Both the position numbers and the translations under genes were made by a program. The notes beneath the pieces were generated by a model. The model saw only the letters and a list, made by a program, of their open reading frames with translations. It was not told where the DNA came from and searched no databases. This document shows positions 11,236 through 19,770 of a stretch of 64,000 nt of DNA, one piece after another (position 1 is the first letter of the stretch; every line of letters starts with the position of its first letter). This stretch comes from Gallionellaceae bacterium. GTDB lineage: Bacteria; Pseudomonadota; Gammaproteobacteria; Burkholderiales; Gallionellaceae. The stretch spans positions 29,557 through 93,556 of the forward strand of contig JAIELH010000056.1 of assembly GCA_019753125.1 (NCBI GenBank), written 5' to 3'.

Positions 11236-11562
11236 TTAAACATTTTTCTGCGTCTGCACCTGTTCCGCAGTCTGTTCCAGATCGCGGTTGATTTTCGCGA
11301 CCTCTCCATCCACGTCTGCTGCAACCTGCCGCACCGAATGTTGCAGGTTATCCGCCTCGGCCTGCATTTTTTTCTGCAACTGTTTAAGCTCTTCCAGTTC
11401 CATCTCACGCGCGATATCGCTCTTCATCTTGTTGACGTAGCGTTGCCCACGCCCCCACAAGTGTCCGGCGGTACGCGCCACCTTCGGCAGGCGCTCCGGC
11501 CCGATGACTATCAGCGCCACCAGCATCACCACCACCAATTCAGAGAAGCTGAAATCAAACAT
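11236..11562 (-). CDS. tatB: Sec-independent translocase subunit TatB
   Basis: A 108-residue TatB with the N-terminal membrane helix ([20 protein letters not shown]), the GPERLPKVART hinge and amphipathic helix, and a long charged coil rich in Glu, Lys and Gln. The start is the ATG at 11562, overlapping the tatA stop as TGATG; a GTG one codon upstream is less likely. TatB normally forms the twin-arginine receptor with TatC, which is not next to it here. Confidence 0.93.
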   Translation of the reverse strand: MFDFSFSELVVVMLVALIVIGPERLPKVARTAGHLWGRGQRYVNKMKSDIAREMELEELKQLQKKMQAEADNLQHSVRQVAADVDGEVAKINRDLEQTAEQVQTQKNV

Positions 11563-11780
11563 CACACGCTGCCGTGGGTCTTGCTCTTTACTTCGCCTTC
11601 GATGGTTTGACCGCCCTCGTTCAACTGCTTGGCCGGTTCCTCATCGGTGCGCATGCCTTCCTTGAAGCCTTTTACCGCACCACCCAGATCGCTGCCGATG
11701 TTTTTCAGTTTTTTGGTGCCGAAAATCAGTATGACGACCAACAATACAATCAACCAGTGCCAGATGCTAAATGAACCCAT
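11562..11780 (-). CDS. tatA: Sec-independent translocase subunit TatA
   Basis: A 72-residue TatA: short membrane helix ([15 protein letters not shown]), the [18 protein letters not shown] hinge and amphipathic helix, then a polar tail. It forms the pore for folded twin-arginine substrates. A likely local client is NrtA, whose N-terminus carries an RRDFIK motif. A GAGG ribosome site precedes the start. Confidence 0.95.
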   Translation of the reverse strand: MGSFSIWHWLIVLLVVILIFGTKKLKNIGSDLGGAVKGFKEGMRTDEEPAKQLNEGGQTIEGEVKSKTHGSV

Positions 11781-11910
11781 GTTGCCCTCCTCACAATCTG
11801 TGAATGTTCAGTGCCGATAACCCTCTGATCGATCGGCGCAAAATATCGAAAATTATCTACCCCCGGAAAGAAGGCCATACAGACGCCAATCATACCGCAA
11901 AGTAGCTTGT

Positions 11911-12981
11911 TCAAACCATCAACGCAACACTCTTCACCTGCGCGAACACCGCCATGCCCGGCGCCAGCCCAAGCTGGTCGCGCGAACGGCGGGTGATGCG
12001 CGCCAACAGCATCTGCCTGACACCGACAGCCAGGCGCAAACTCACGCGATCCGGCCCCTCATCCTGAATGCCGTCGATGCGCGCCTCCAGAATGTTGCTG
12101 ATGCTGGAACAGTGCGGCATGGCCGTCGCGATGCTCACATCGCGTGCCAGCACGCGGGCGCGCACGACGCTGCCGATGGCGCGTTCCACCTTGCTCGCCC
12201 ACAGGCTGCCGCCGGAAAAATCCAGCCGGGTCAGATGATATTCCTCGTCATGTGCACCGACGCGGGCTTCGATCACCGACCCCGCCTCATCCAGATGCGC
12301 GGTTGGCAAATCCAGCCGCCCGAGCATTTCGTTGAGCGCACCGCTGGCGATGACGCGTCCCTGCTCCATCAGCACCAGCTGGTCGGCCAGCCGCGCCACT
12401 TCATCCAGTGCGTGGCTGACATAAATCACCGGGATATCCAGCTCACCGTGCAGCCGCTCCAGGTACGGCAGAATTTCCCGCTTGCTCGCGGCATCCAGCG
12501 CCGACAGCGGCTCGTCCATCAGCAGCAGGCGCGGGCTGGTCAGCAGCGCGCGCGCGATCGCGACACGCTGCCGCTCACCGCCGGACAGTCCTGCCGGGCT
12601 GGCACGCCCGATCAACTTGTTCAGGCCGAGCCATTCAATCGCCTGTTCCAATTGCACCCTGCGCTGTTCGGGCGGGATGCGCTTCAGGCCGTATTCCAGA
12701 TTCTGCCGCACCGACAGATGGGGAAACAGGCTGGCCTCCTGGAATACATAGCTCAGCGGGCGCCGATGCACCGGCAGGCGGTTTGCACCGTCCTGCCACA
12801 CCTCGTCCTTCACCTGTAGCATCCCGTCAACACGCCGCTCCAGCCCAGCGATGCAGCGCAGCAACGTCGTCTTGCCCGAGCCGGACGGCCCGAACAGCCC
12901 GATGACGCCATGCGCGAATACCTGAAACTCCGCGTGCAGTTCAAAACCGGGATAGGAGAGATCGAAGCGCGCCTGGATCAT
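11911..12981 (-). CDS. modC: Molybdate ABC transporter ATP-binding protein
   Basis: A 356-residue ATPase. The nucleotide-binding domain shows Walker A GPSGSGKTTLL, signature LSGGERQRVAIARAL and Walker B LLLMDEPLSALD. The C-terminal third (residues about 285-356) fits the molybdate-binding TOBE/Mop fold found in ModC. It overlaps modB by 4 nt and ends the modABC operon. Confidence 0.96.
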   Translation of the reverse strand: MIQARFDLSYPGFELHAEFQVFAHGVIGLFGPSGSGKTTLLRCIAGLERRVDGMLQVKDEVWQDGANRLPVHRRPLSYVFQEASLFPHLSVRQNLEYGLKRIPPEQRRVQLEQAIEWLGLNKLIGRASPAGLSGGERQRVAIARALLTSPRLLLMDEPLSALDAASKREILPYLERLHGELDIPVIYVSHALDEVARLADQLVLMEQGRVIASGALNEMLGRLDLPTAHLDEAGSVIEARVGAHDEEYHLTRLDFSGGSLWASKVERAIGSVVRARVLARDVSIATAMPHCSSISNILEARIDGIQDEGPDRVSLRLAVGVRQMLLARITRRSRDQLGLAPGMAVFAQVKSVALMV

Positions 12982-13661
12982 TTACGCTTACCTGTCGGAT
13001 TGAGCGTGTACAGCGCCAGCAGCACGACAAAGGCGAACACCACCATCCCCGCCGACAGCCAGTGCGCCGAGGCATATTCCATCGCCTCGACATGGTCGTA
13101 AATCTGCACCGACACGACGCGCGTCTTGTCCGGAATGTTGCCGCCGATCATCAGCACGACGCCGAATTCGCCGACGGTATGCGCGAAACCGAGCACCGAC
13201 GCGGTCAGAAAACCGGGCTTGGCCAACGGCAGCGCCACGCTGAAAAAAGTATCCAGCGCCGATGCGCGCAACGTCGCGGCGGTTTCCAGCGCCCGTTCGG
13301 GAATTGCCTCGAAGGCGTTTTGCAGCGGCTGCACGACGAACGGCAGTGAATAAAGCACCGAGGCGATCACCAGCCCGGCGAACGTGAACGGCAGCAGGCC
13401 GATCCCCAATGCCTGCGTAAAATGGCCGATTGACCCGGATGGCCCCATCGCCACCAGCAGGTAAAAACCGATCACGGTCGGCGGCAGCACGATCGGCAGC
13501 GCGACCACCGCGCCGACCGGCCCCTTCCACCAAGAACGGGTGCGCGCCAGCCACCATGCGATCGGCGTGCCGACCAGCAGCAGGATGGCGGTCACCACTG
13601 CGGCCAGCTTGAAAGTAAGCCAGATCGCGGACAGATCGGCAGTTGAAAAAGCGGATTCCAT
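12978..13661 (-). CDS. modB: Molybdate ABC transporter permease
   Basis: Inner-membrane channel of 227 residues with five or six hydrophobic segments, IVLPPTVIGFYLL in the first half, and the EAA-type loop (ERALETAATLRAS) that contacts ModC. It starts 4 nt after modA ends and overlaps modC by 4 nt, so the three are surely cotranscribed. Confidence 0.96.
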   Translation of the reverse strand: MESAFSTADLSAIWLTFKLAAVVTAILLLVGTPIAWWLARTRSWWKGPVGAVVALPIVLPPTVIGFYLLVAMGPSGSIGHFTQALGIGLLPFTFAGLVIASVLYSLPFVVQPLQNAFEAIPERALETAATLRASALDTFFSVALPLAKPGFLTASVLGFAHTVGEFGVVLMIGGNIPDKTRVVSVQIYDHVEAMEYASAHWLSAGMVVFAFVVLLALYTLNPTGKRK

Positions 13662-13665
13662 CGCG

Positions 13666-14436
13666 CTATTTTACTTCACCCGGCAACACAAACCCGTAAC
13701 GCGCCATCACCGTACGCGCCTCCTTGCCTGCAATGAAACTAGCAAATTCCTGCGCTAGCGGATTCGCAGCGGCGCGCCGGGTGATAATGAAACCCTGCTC
13801 CAGTGGCTGGTGCAATTTGTCGGGGATCAGCGCATAGCTGCCCTGCTTCGCCAGCTCCGGGCTGAGCGCCAGCGACAGCGCGACGATGCCAACCTGCGCG
13901 TTGCCAGTCTGCACGAACTGCGCCGCCTGCGCGACGTTCTCGCCATAGATCAGCTTGGCTTCCACCTTCCACCATACGCCTGCCGCCTTCAGCGCTTCTT
14001 CGGCGCGCTTGCCGTAAGGCGCGTGCTTCGGGTTGGCAATCGCAATTTTCTGAATAGAAGAGTCGGCGAGATCGGCGAGCGTCATCTTCACGGCATCGCG
14101 CGACGGGCTCCACAACACGATACGCCCCACCGCATAGGGCTGCACTTCGGATGCTGCGAAGCCTTCTTCCTTGAGCGCGCGCGGGTAAGCGATATCGGCG
14201 GAAAAATACAGATCGAATGGCGCACCTTGGCGGATTTGCGTCTGGAATTTTCCGGACGAGCCGTAAATGGTTTCTACCTGGCCGGACGGATGCGTCTTGC
14301 TGAACAGCACGACGATCTCGTCCAGCGCAAACTTGAGGTCGGCAGCGGCGGCGATCGTGAGCGTCTCTGCCAAAACAGGTCGTGAGAACAAACCAACAAG
14401 CAAGATGAAGGAGAACAACCGGAACAGCAATTTCAT
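13666..14436 (-). CDS. modA: Molybdate-binding periplasmic protein
   Basis: Type-2 solute-binding protein. From the ATG at 14436 it has 256 residues, beginning with a signal peptide (MKLLFRLFSFILLVGLF, cleaved after VLA), and the mature ETLTIAAAADLKFALDEI start typical of ModA. An AAAGGGAGG site precedes this ATG; upstream in-frame starts would run through the operators. Two ModE-type operators and a promoter lie directly upstream (14451-14511). Confidence 0.95.
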   Translation of the reverse strand: MKLLFRLFSFILLVGLFSRPVLAETLTIAAAADLKFALDEIVVLFSKTHPSGQVETIYGSSGKFQTQIRQGAPFDLYFSADIAYPRALKEEGFAASEVQPYAVGRIVLWSPSRDAVKMTLADLADSSIQKIAIANPKHAPYGKRAEEALKAAGVWWKVEAKLIYGENVAQAAQFVQTGNAQVGIVALSLALSPELAKQGSYALIPDKLHQPLEQGFIITRRAAANPLAQEFASFIAGKEARTVMARYGFVLPGEVK

Positions 14437-14450
14437 TACAACCTCCCTTT

Positions 14451-14474
14451 CGATATATACCATCAAATATAACG
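14451..14474 (-). promoter_or_regulatory. modA: ModE-type operator 1 upstream of modA
   Basis: A 24-bp imperfect inverted repeat. On the minus strand it begins CGTTATATT and ends TATATATCG, matching the length and half-site (CGTTATAT) of the known ModE operator. It lies just downstream of the predicted transcription start and 14 nt before the modA ATG, where bound ModE would block transcription. Confidence 0.75.
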
Positions 14475-14479
14475 ATATG

Positions 14480-14503
14480 CGAAATATACCAGCGAATATA
14501 ACG
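14480..14503 (-). promoter_or_regulatory. modA: ModE-type operator 2 upstream of modA
   Basis: A second 24-bp copy, 29 bp upstream of the first and identical at all but three positions; the minus strand starts CGTTATATT and ends TATATTTCG. It falls between the -35 and -10 boxes of the predicted modA promoter. Confidence 0.72.
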
Positions 14504-14511
14504 AATAACAA
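14483..14511 (-). promoter_or_regulatory. modA: Predicted modA promoter
   Basis: On the minus strand, -35 TTGTTA (14511-14506) and -10 TATATT (14488-14483) are separated by exactly 17 nt. The operator copy at 14480-14503 fills the spacer and overlaps the -10 box. Confidence 0.6.
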
Positions 14512-14544
14512 TCGCGCCATACCCTCGACCCAAAAACCTTTGGA

Positions 14545-14895
14545 TTAATCAGTCCGCTTCGCTAGCAGGCGGGTAAATTCACGCATCTCGCTGGATACGC
14601 TTGCCGCTGCCTTGAGCTCCATCTCCCGATATCGTGCCAGAACATCCAACCCCAGATCCGTAACGCGCGCCCCACCGCCTCCCGCTCCGCCCTTGACTGC
14701 TTCTACCAGCGGCGCACGAAAGCTGCGATTCATGGTATCCACAAGCATCCAAGCGCGACGGTACGACATGTCGATCTCGCGCGCAGCAGCAGAGATAGAG
14801 CCGGTGCGTCTGATGGCTTCCAGAAGGTCTGCCTTGCCAGGGCCGATTGCGATGTCGGCGCCCAACAGGATACGCAGTCTAGGCTTCACGCTCAT
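14545..14895 (-). CDS. modE: ModE-family regulator, DNA-binding domain only
   Basis: A 116-residue protein equal to the N-terminal winged-helix half of ModE (LLEAIRRTGSISAAAREIDMSYRRAWMLV holds the helix-turn-helix). The two C-terminal molybdate-binding TOBE domains of Escherichia coli ModE are missing. It sits directly upstream of the operators and of modABC on the same strand, so it is the likely repressor. How it senses molybdate without TOBE domains is open; small N-terminal-only ModE proteins are known. Confidence 0.88.
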   Translation of the reverse strand: MSVKPRLRILLGADIAIGPGKADLLEAIRRTGSISAAAREIDMSYRRAWMLVDTMNRSFRAPLVEAVKGGAGGGGARVTDLGLDVLARYREMELKAAASVSSEMREFTRLLAKRTD

Positions 14896-14936
14896 TCTCT
14901 TGCAGCATTCCTGTTAGTCTGGTTCAAAAACCGCAT

Positions 14937-15479
14937 CTATCTCGGCTTCGCATGCGCCGGACGAAATGCCTTGCATTGTTTGGGATCGGATTCCAGGTAT
15001 GCGCCCTCGATCAGGTCGATGCAGTACGGGATCGCCGGAAACACGGCGTTCAGGCAGTCGTCGATCGCGGAAGGCTTACCGGGCAGGTTGACGATCAGGC
15101 TCTTGCCGCGGATCCCGGCGGTCTGCCGCGACAAGATTGCGGTGGGCACGAACTTCAGCGACGCAGCGCGCATCAGTTCGCCGAAGCCCGGCATCATCTT
15201 CTCGCATACCGCCTCGGTGGCTTCCGGCGTGACGTCGCGCAACGCCGGGCCGGTGCCGCCGGTGGTGACGATCAGGCAGCAATTCTCGACGTCGCTCAAC
15301 TCTCGTAGTGCGGCCTCGATCTGCGGCTGCTCGTCGGGAATCACCTTCGCGACCACCTGCCACGGCGAGGTCAGCACGCGCGTGAACCACGCGTGGATCG
15401 CCGGGCCGCCCTTGTCCTCGTATTCGCCACGGCTGGCGCGGTCGGAGATGGTAAGAATTCCAATTTTAGCAACGCCCAT
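14937..15479 (-). CDS. mog: Molybdopterin adenylyltransferase
   Basis: A 180-residue MogA-type enzyme that adenylates molybdopterin before molybdate insertion. Key motifs are ILTISDRASRGEYEDKGG at the N-terminus, TTGGTGPALRDVTPEAT in the nucleotide site, and SLIVNLPGKPSAI. It follows moeA by 2 nt and acts with it in cofactor maturation. Confidence 0.93.
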   Translation of the reverse strand: MGVAKIGILTISDRASRGEYEDKGGPAIHAWFTRVLTSPWQVVAKVIPDEQPQIEAALRELSDVENCCLIVTTGGTGPALRDVTPEATEAVCEKMMPGFGELMRAASLKFVPTAILSRQTAGIRGKSLIVNLPGKPSAIDDCLNAVFPAIPYCIDLIEGAYLESDPKQCKAFRPAHAKPR

Positions 15480-15481
15480 AG

Positions 15482-16789
15482 TTACTCCTTGAAGCCTGCA
15501 TCATCCTGAAACGTGGTGCCGTCAAGCAACTGCACCGTCACGATGCTGCCCGCCGCCAGTCCGTTGCGCTCGGCCGGCAACACTGCCAACCCGTCCGCCC
15601 TGGCCATCGACAGCAGCATGCCGCTGCCCTGCGCGCCTGTGGAGGTGGCCGCATAGCCGCCTTCTTCCTGCGCCAGCAGCACGCGGATGAATTCGGTGCG
15701 TCCCGGTTGGTGCTTGACGTTATGCGTCAGCCGCGCCTCGATCGTGCGGCGGTGGGTGCGCGCGTGTCCCATCATGCGGCGCAGTGCGGGAACAACAAAT
15801 TCTTCAAAACACACCATACTCGATACAGGGTTTCCGGGTAAACCAAAGATAATTTTTTCGCCGACCTTGCCGAACGCGACCGGATGCCCCGGCTTCATCG
15901 CGACGCGCCAGAACAGCATCTGCGCGCCCAGCGCCTCGATGGTCGGGCGCACATAATCGTGCACGCCGACCGAAGTGCCGCCGGAGACCAGCAGCACGTC
16001 GTATTCCAGCCCGCGCTTCAGGTAGCGCACCAGTTCGTCGGGGTCGTCGCGCGCGATGCCGAGCAGCACCGGCTCGATGCCGAGCGCCTGCACCTGCGCC
16101 ATCAGCGCGTAGCTGTTGGAGTTGGGTATCTTGTTCGGATCGACCGGTTCGTCGAGCCCTTCCAGCTCGTTGCCAGTGGACAGGATCGCGACGCGCGGCC
16201 GCCGGTACACCTGCACCTGCGCGCGTTTCACCGTCGCCAGTACCCCGATCACACCGGGCGTGATCGGGGTGCCGGGTGCCAGCACCACTTCGCCGTTGCG
16301 CATGTTCTCGCCGAGCCGGCGGATGTCGTTGCCCGGCTTGACTGCCAGATTGATCTGCACACGGTCGAACAAATTCTTGCGCAGCGAGGCGTTTGCCCCC
16401 TCTCCCTCCGGGGGAGGGTTGGGGTGGGGGAAGCCACTATCTATTGTCTGCGTATCCTCGACCCGGATCACCGCATCCGCGCCCTGCGGCATCGGCGCGC
16501 CGGTCATGATGCGCGCGCACTGTCCGGATGCCAGCGTCTTGCCCGGCATGTCGCCTGCCTTGATGTCCTCGATGATTTCCAGCATCGCGGGAACGGCGGT
16601 CAAGTCCACGCTGCGCAACGCGTAGCCGTCCATCGCCGAAATGTCATATGGCGGCTGGTCGCGGTTGGCGCGCACCTCCTCAGCCAGCACGCGCCCCAGC
16701 GCTTGTTCGAGCTTCACTTGCTCTGTGCCGGATGCCGCAACCGATTCGATAACGGTGCGCTGCGCCTCGCTGACCGACAAATGCTCCAT
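15482..16789 (-). CDS. moeA: Molybdopterin molybdenumtransferase
   Basis: Inserts molybdate into adenylylated molybdopterin. The 435 residues show YDISAMDGYALRS at the N-terminus, the catalytic VSGGTSVGVHDYVRP, and FGLPGNPVSSMV. The start is the ATG at 16789, overlapping the mobA stop. Near residues 120-133 a repeat (16395-16432) is read in frame as a Pro/Glu/Gly-rich insert (PHPNPPPEGEG), lying in domain II rather than the active site. Confidence 0.95.
   Translation of the reverse strand: MEHLSVSEAQRTVIESVAASGTEQVKLEQALGRVLAEEVRANRDQPPYDISAMDGYALRSVDLTAVPAMLEIIEDIKAGDMPGKTLASGQCARIMTGAPMPQGADAVIRVEDTQTIDSGFPHPNPPPEGEGANASLRKNLFDRVQINLAVKPGNDIRRLGENMRNGEVVLAPGTPITPGVIGVLATVKRAQVQVYRRPRVAILSTGNELEGLDEPVDPNKIPNSNSYALMAQVQALGIEPVLLGIARDDPDELVRYLKRGLEYDVLLVSGGTSVGVHDYVRPTIEALGAQMLFWRVAMKPGHPVAFGKVGEKIIFGLPGNPVSSMVCFEEFVVPALRRMMGHARTHRRTIEARLTHNVKHQPGRTEFIRVLLAQEEGGYAATSTGAQGSGMLLSMARADGLAVLPAERNGLAAGSIVTVQLLDGTTFQDDAGFKE
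16395..16432 (+). repeat. GC-rich palindromic repeat inside moeA
   Basis: Pattern CCCCCTCTCCCTCC then GGGGGAGGGTTGGGG, ending GTGGGGG. It is antisense to moeA and remains in frame. Close copies are in uvrD (23188-23226) and in the methyltransferase gene (24685-24724). Confidence 0.85.
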
Positions 16790-17388
16790 CACTTCACTCC
16801 ATTCCTTGCCGCCTCGACATCCTGCGGCGTATCCAGATCGAAAAAACTGCGCAACTGCGGATCGACAGCCAGCATCTCGGCTTCATCCACATAACGCACC
16901 TCCAGCTGCTGCAATGCGCCGCGCAAACTCTTTTGCTGCGCCGCCAAACTGGCGTGCAGCGGCACAAGACAACTGGCCGCATAGAACGCCGCCAGCGGCT
17001 GCGGATGGCCATGCACGACCGGCACCACCGCCTGATGCCGTAAACGATACCCGGCAAGCAGCTCGACCACTTCCGGCACCACGAACGGCATGTCGCAGGC
17101 CATCATGAATGCCCACGGCGTGGTGATCTGTCTCAGGCTGGCGACCAGTCCGGCCAGCGGGCCGCCATCGGGTTGTTCGTCGCAGACTTGCGGCAGGTCG
17201 ATTCCGGCGCGCGGCTGGCGCACGCTGACGATCACCTGCGGGAATAATTGCCGCATCGTTGCAATGACCGACTGCAACAGCGTCTTATCACCCAGCATCA
17301 CGTTCGCCTTGTCGCGCCCCATGCGTTGCGAATCGCCGCCCGCCATCACAATCGCGGTGCAATCCGTAATCATTTGTTCCAACCCCAT
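16789..17388 (-). CDS. mobA: Molybdenum cofactor guanylyltransferase
   Basis: Transfers GMP to molybdopterin, giving the MGD form used by the DMSO-reductase family (which includes nitrate reductases). The N-terminal CTAIVMAGGDSQRMGRDKA is the GTP-binding signature, and MACDMPFV holds the metal-binding aspartate. It has 199 residues from the ATG at 17388; an ATG five codons later (17373) is also possible. Confidence 0.94.
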   Translation of the reverse strand: MGLEQMITDCTAIVMAGGDSQRMGRDKANVMLGDKTLLQSVIATMRQLFPQVIVSVRQPRAGIDLPQVCDEQPDGGPLAGLVASLRQITTPWAFMMACDMPFVVPEVVELLAGYRLRHQAVVPVVHGHPQPLAAFYAASCLVPLHASLAAQQKSLRGALQQLEVRYVDEAEMLAVDPQLRSFFDLDTPQDVEAARNGVK

Positions 17389-17455
17389 TTCATCGGTGAA
17401 ACTGCGTTGGCTTCCTCACTTACTCCTGGCCGCACATGAGTGCTGTCTGCGTCGC

Positions 17456-17989
17456 TCACTCGTCGCCGCCTTGTTTGACCTTCGAAATTGGGTTGGAACA
17501 TGGCACGCGATCCAGAATAAATTGCGCAATCGCCGTGATATCTTCCAGCCCGAAATGCGGCAGTTGCGGGTATACCTCGTCCATGTCGGTGACGATGGCG
17601 ATCAACCCGTCCTCAATCGTGCAGCGCGGCGGCTTGGCGCACTCGCGGCGCAGCACTTCGATCTTTGCGCCGGCGCAGTGTGAAAAACCTTCCGCCAGCA
17701 CCAGGTCGGCCTCGCCGAGGAAGCGTTGCGCCAATTGCTCCGGCTCACGCCGGTCGACGGCATCTGCGACCAGTTGCAGTTCGTTCGACGTGACCAGCAT
17801 GCTCATCAATGCACCGGCCTGTTTGTAGCGGTAGCTGTCCTTGCCCGGCGTATCCAGCACCACCTTGTGATGCGCATGTTTGATCGTTGCGACACGCAGC
17901 CCCCTGCCGCTCAATTCGCACAGCAGCTTTTCGACCAGCGTGGTCTTGCCGGAGCCGGAATGACCGACGACGGTAAATACATTCGACAT
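17456..17989 (-). CDS. mobB: Molybdopterin-guanine dinucleotide adapter protein
   Basis: A 177-residue P-loop GTPase of the MobB family. GHSGSGKTTLVEKLL is Walker A, followed by VATIKHAHH, characteristic of MobB, and LVLAEGFSH. It is thought to assist MobA. A 66-bp gap separates it from mobA. Confidence 0.93.
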   Translation of the reverse strand: MSNVFTVVGHSGSGKTTLVEKLLCELSGRGLRVATIKHAHHKVVLDTPGKDSYRYKQAGALMSMLVTSNELQLVADAVDRREPEQLAQRFLGEADLVLAEGFSHCAGAKIEVLRRECAKPPRCTIEDGLIAIVTDMDEVYPQLPHFGLEDITAIAQFILDRVPCSNPISKVKQGGDE

Positions 17990-18039
17990 TATGAAAACCC
18001 CGTATGTTGTCCTGCTTGGCAGGGATAATTCAATCAGCC

Positions 18040-18060
18040 GGATTCCCGCCTGCGCGGGAA
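18040..18060. repeat. Single arm of a REP-like repeat
   Basis: GGATTCCCGCCTGCGCGGGA plus one A; the core TTCCCGC...GCGGGAA is a small hairpin. It matches one arm of the paired repeat in thiL (27628-27696) with small differences, and lies between mobB and moaE. Confidence 0.7.
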
Positions 18061-18068
18061 GACGGTGT

Positions 18069-18494
18069 TTATGGATGCGGCGTCACCCAGGAGTCGCCCT
18101 GCGGCGTGACCTCTTTTTTCCAGATCGGCACACGCTGTTTCAGTTCATCGATCATCCAGCGACAGGCTTCCAGCGCGGCGACGCGATGTTCCGCTCCCGC
18201 CGCGATGAACACGATATTTTCGCCACCCTTGACCGTACCGATACGGTGCACGATACGCGCATCCAGCAGGCCGTATTTTTCGATCGCATCGTCACGCAAT
18301 TTTTTCAGCTCCGACAGCGCCATGCTGCCATAGGCATCGAAGCTGATCTCCGAGACCTCGCGGCCTTCCGAGAAGTCGCGCGCGCAGCCGAGAAACGTGG
18401 CGATGCCGCCCATGCGCTTTGAGCTGGTCTGCAGCGCTTTGATTTCTTCGTCCTGGGAAAAATCTTCCTGCTGGATTCTGACGGCCGGCTTCAT
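18069..18494 (-). CDS. moaE: Molybdopterin synthase catalytic subunit
   Basis: Large subunit of MPT synthase, which with MoaD adds sulfur to precursor Z. From the ATG at 18494 it has 141 residues. Conserved stretches are GGIATFLGCARDF, YGSMALSELKKL, RIVHRIGTVKGGE and PIWKKEV, the last near the catalytic lysines. It follows moaD by 1 nt. Confidence 0.95.
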   Translation of the reverse strand: MKPAVRIQQEDFSQDEEIKALQTSSKRMGGIATFLGCARDFSEGREVSEISFDAYGSMALSELKKLRDDAIEKYGLLDARIVHRIGTVKGGENIVFIAAGAEHRVAALEACRWMIDELKQRVPIWKKEVTPQGDSWVTPHP

Positions 18495-18495
18495 C

Positions 18496-18735
18496 CTAAC
18501 CTCCGGAAAATCTGGCCATGAATGCCACTTCGCTGTTGTCTGCGAGCGGCAGCGACATGTCGCGCACATGCTCGCCGTTGACCGCGGCGAAGCAAACGAT
18601 CTCGAATGCCTGCGGATATTGGGCCGCCAGTTCGTCGCGCACATCCTGCAACCTTAGGCCGGGCCGATATTCGGCTTGCAATGTGTTGCTGCCGATGCGC
18701 TCTGCCACTGGGCCAAAAAATAGCACCCTGATCAT
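18496..18735 (-). CDS. moaD: Molybdopterin synthase sulfur carrier subunit
   Basis: Ubiquitin-like sulfur carrier of 79 residues, ending in the required Gly-Gly (ARFSGG) that is thiocarboxylated. The start is the ATG at 18735, which overlaps the moaC stop as ATGA. Confidence 0.94.
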   Translation of the reverse strand: MIRVLFFGPVAERIGSNTLQAEYRPGLRLQDVRDELAAQYPQAFEIVCFAAVNGEHVRDMSLPLADNSEVAFMARFSGG

Positions 18736-19250
18736 TTTATCTCTCCACGCCGCCCCATATCCTCTCGGAGCCAAGTTCCGCTCTTGCCGCCGTGCTTTTC
18801 CTCAAGCTGCACACACTCGATGCGCATGCCCCGGTCGATTGCCTTGCACATGTCATAGATTGTCAGCAGTGCCACATTGGCAGCGCATAACGCTTCCATC
18901 TCGACGCCGGTCTGTCCGACGCAGCTCGCCGTGGTGACCGCCTTGATACCGACGCAACCGCTTTCGTCGGGATCGGTAATCTCGCTGAACACCACCTCCA
19001 CACCGGTCAGCGCGATCGAATGGCACATCGGAATGATATCGGGCGTGCGCTTTGCCGCCATCACCGCGCCGACATCGGCTACTGTCAGCACATCGCCCTT
19101 GGCGATGCGCCCCGAACGGATACGCTCCAGCGTCGCCGGCTGCATGCGCAGGATCCCGCTGGCAACCGCGACACGCTGGGTATGTGCTTTTGCCGAGACA
19201 TCCACGATGCGCGCCCTGCCCGCATCGGAAAAATGGGTTAATTCGTTCAT
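18732..19250 (-). CDS. moaC: Cyclic pyranopterin monophosphate synthase
   Basis: Second enzyme of cofactor synthesis, acting after MoaA. From the ATG at 19250 ([21 protein letters not shown]) it has 172 residues. [25 protein letters not shown] and [11 protein letters not shown] carry the conserved catalytic lysine and aspartate. It is the first gene of the moaC-moaD-moaE unit; its usual partner moaA is not in the window. Confidence 0.96.
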   Translation of the reverse strand: MNELTHFSDAGRARIVDVSAKAHTQRVAVASGILRMQPATLERIRSGRIAKGDVLTVADVGAVMAAKRTPDIIPMCHSIALTGVEVVFSEITDPDESGCVGIKAVTTASCVGQTGVEMEALCAANVALLTIYDMCKAIDRGMRIECVQLEEKHGGKSGTWLREDMGRRGEIK

Positions 19251-19426
19251 TCGAGTAGCTACCGGTTGATGCCGAAAATAAGGCGGAAATTCTAATTCAA
19301 ATCGGCGTAACCCGCCATGAAACAGTACGACACAACTAACCAAGGCGCTGCCGCAACTGAGCAATTCACCCGATACCGCTGCACATCGGCTAAAATACCC
19401 GCGTCCAATTCACCGGTAACATTGCG

Positions 19427-19765
19427 ATGCGACTCACTCTCTCTTTGCTGCTCGGCGGCCTTTGCCTGCCCGCCTTTGCTGGCCAGCCCGTCCCGGCCAA
19501 TCTCGAACCGCTGCCACCGCCGCCACCGTTTGATGCCGCGCCCGATGCCGCATCCAGCAACGAGCCGGAAGTAACCATCATCAAGCAGACCGAACAGACC
19601 GTCGAAGAATACCGCGCCGGCGGCAAGCTGTACATGATCAAGATCACGCCAAAGAACGGCGTACCTTACTATCTGGTCGACGATCAGGGCGACGGGAAGT
19701 TCGCGCGCCAGGAAAGCCTGGATTCCGGGATACGCCCGCCGCGCTGGATCATCCGCCGCTTCTGA
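19427..19765 (+). CDS. DUF2782 secreted protein
   Basis: A 112-residue exported protein: signal peptide (MRLTLSLLLGGLCLPAFA), a Pro-rich stretch, then the compact domain YRAGGKLYMIKITPKNGVPYYLVDD typical of DUF2782. Function is unknown; such genes often lie by thrB or polA in betaproteobacteria. A possible -10 box TAAAAT is at 19391-19396. The stop is followed at once by the target duplication of a MITE-like insertion. Confidence 0.82.
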   Translation: MRLTLSLLLGGLCLPAFAGQPVPANLEPLPPPPPFDAAPDAASSNEPEVTIIKQTEQTVEEYRAGGKLYMIKITPKNGVPYYLVDDQGDGKFARQESLDSGIRPPRWIIRRF

Positions 19766-19770
19766 ATAAT

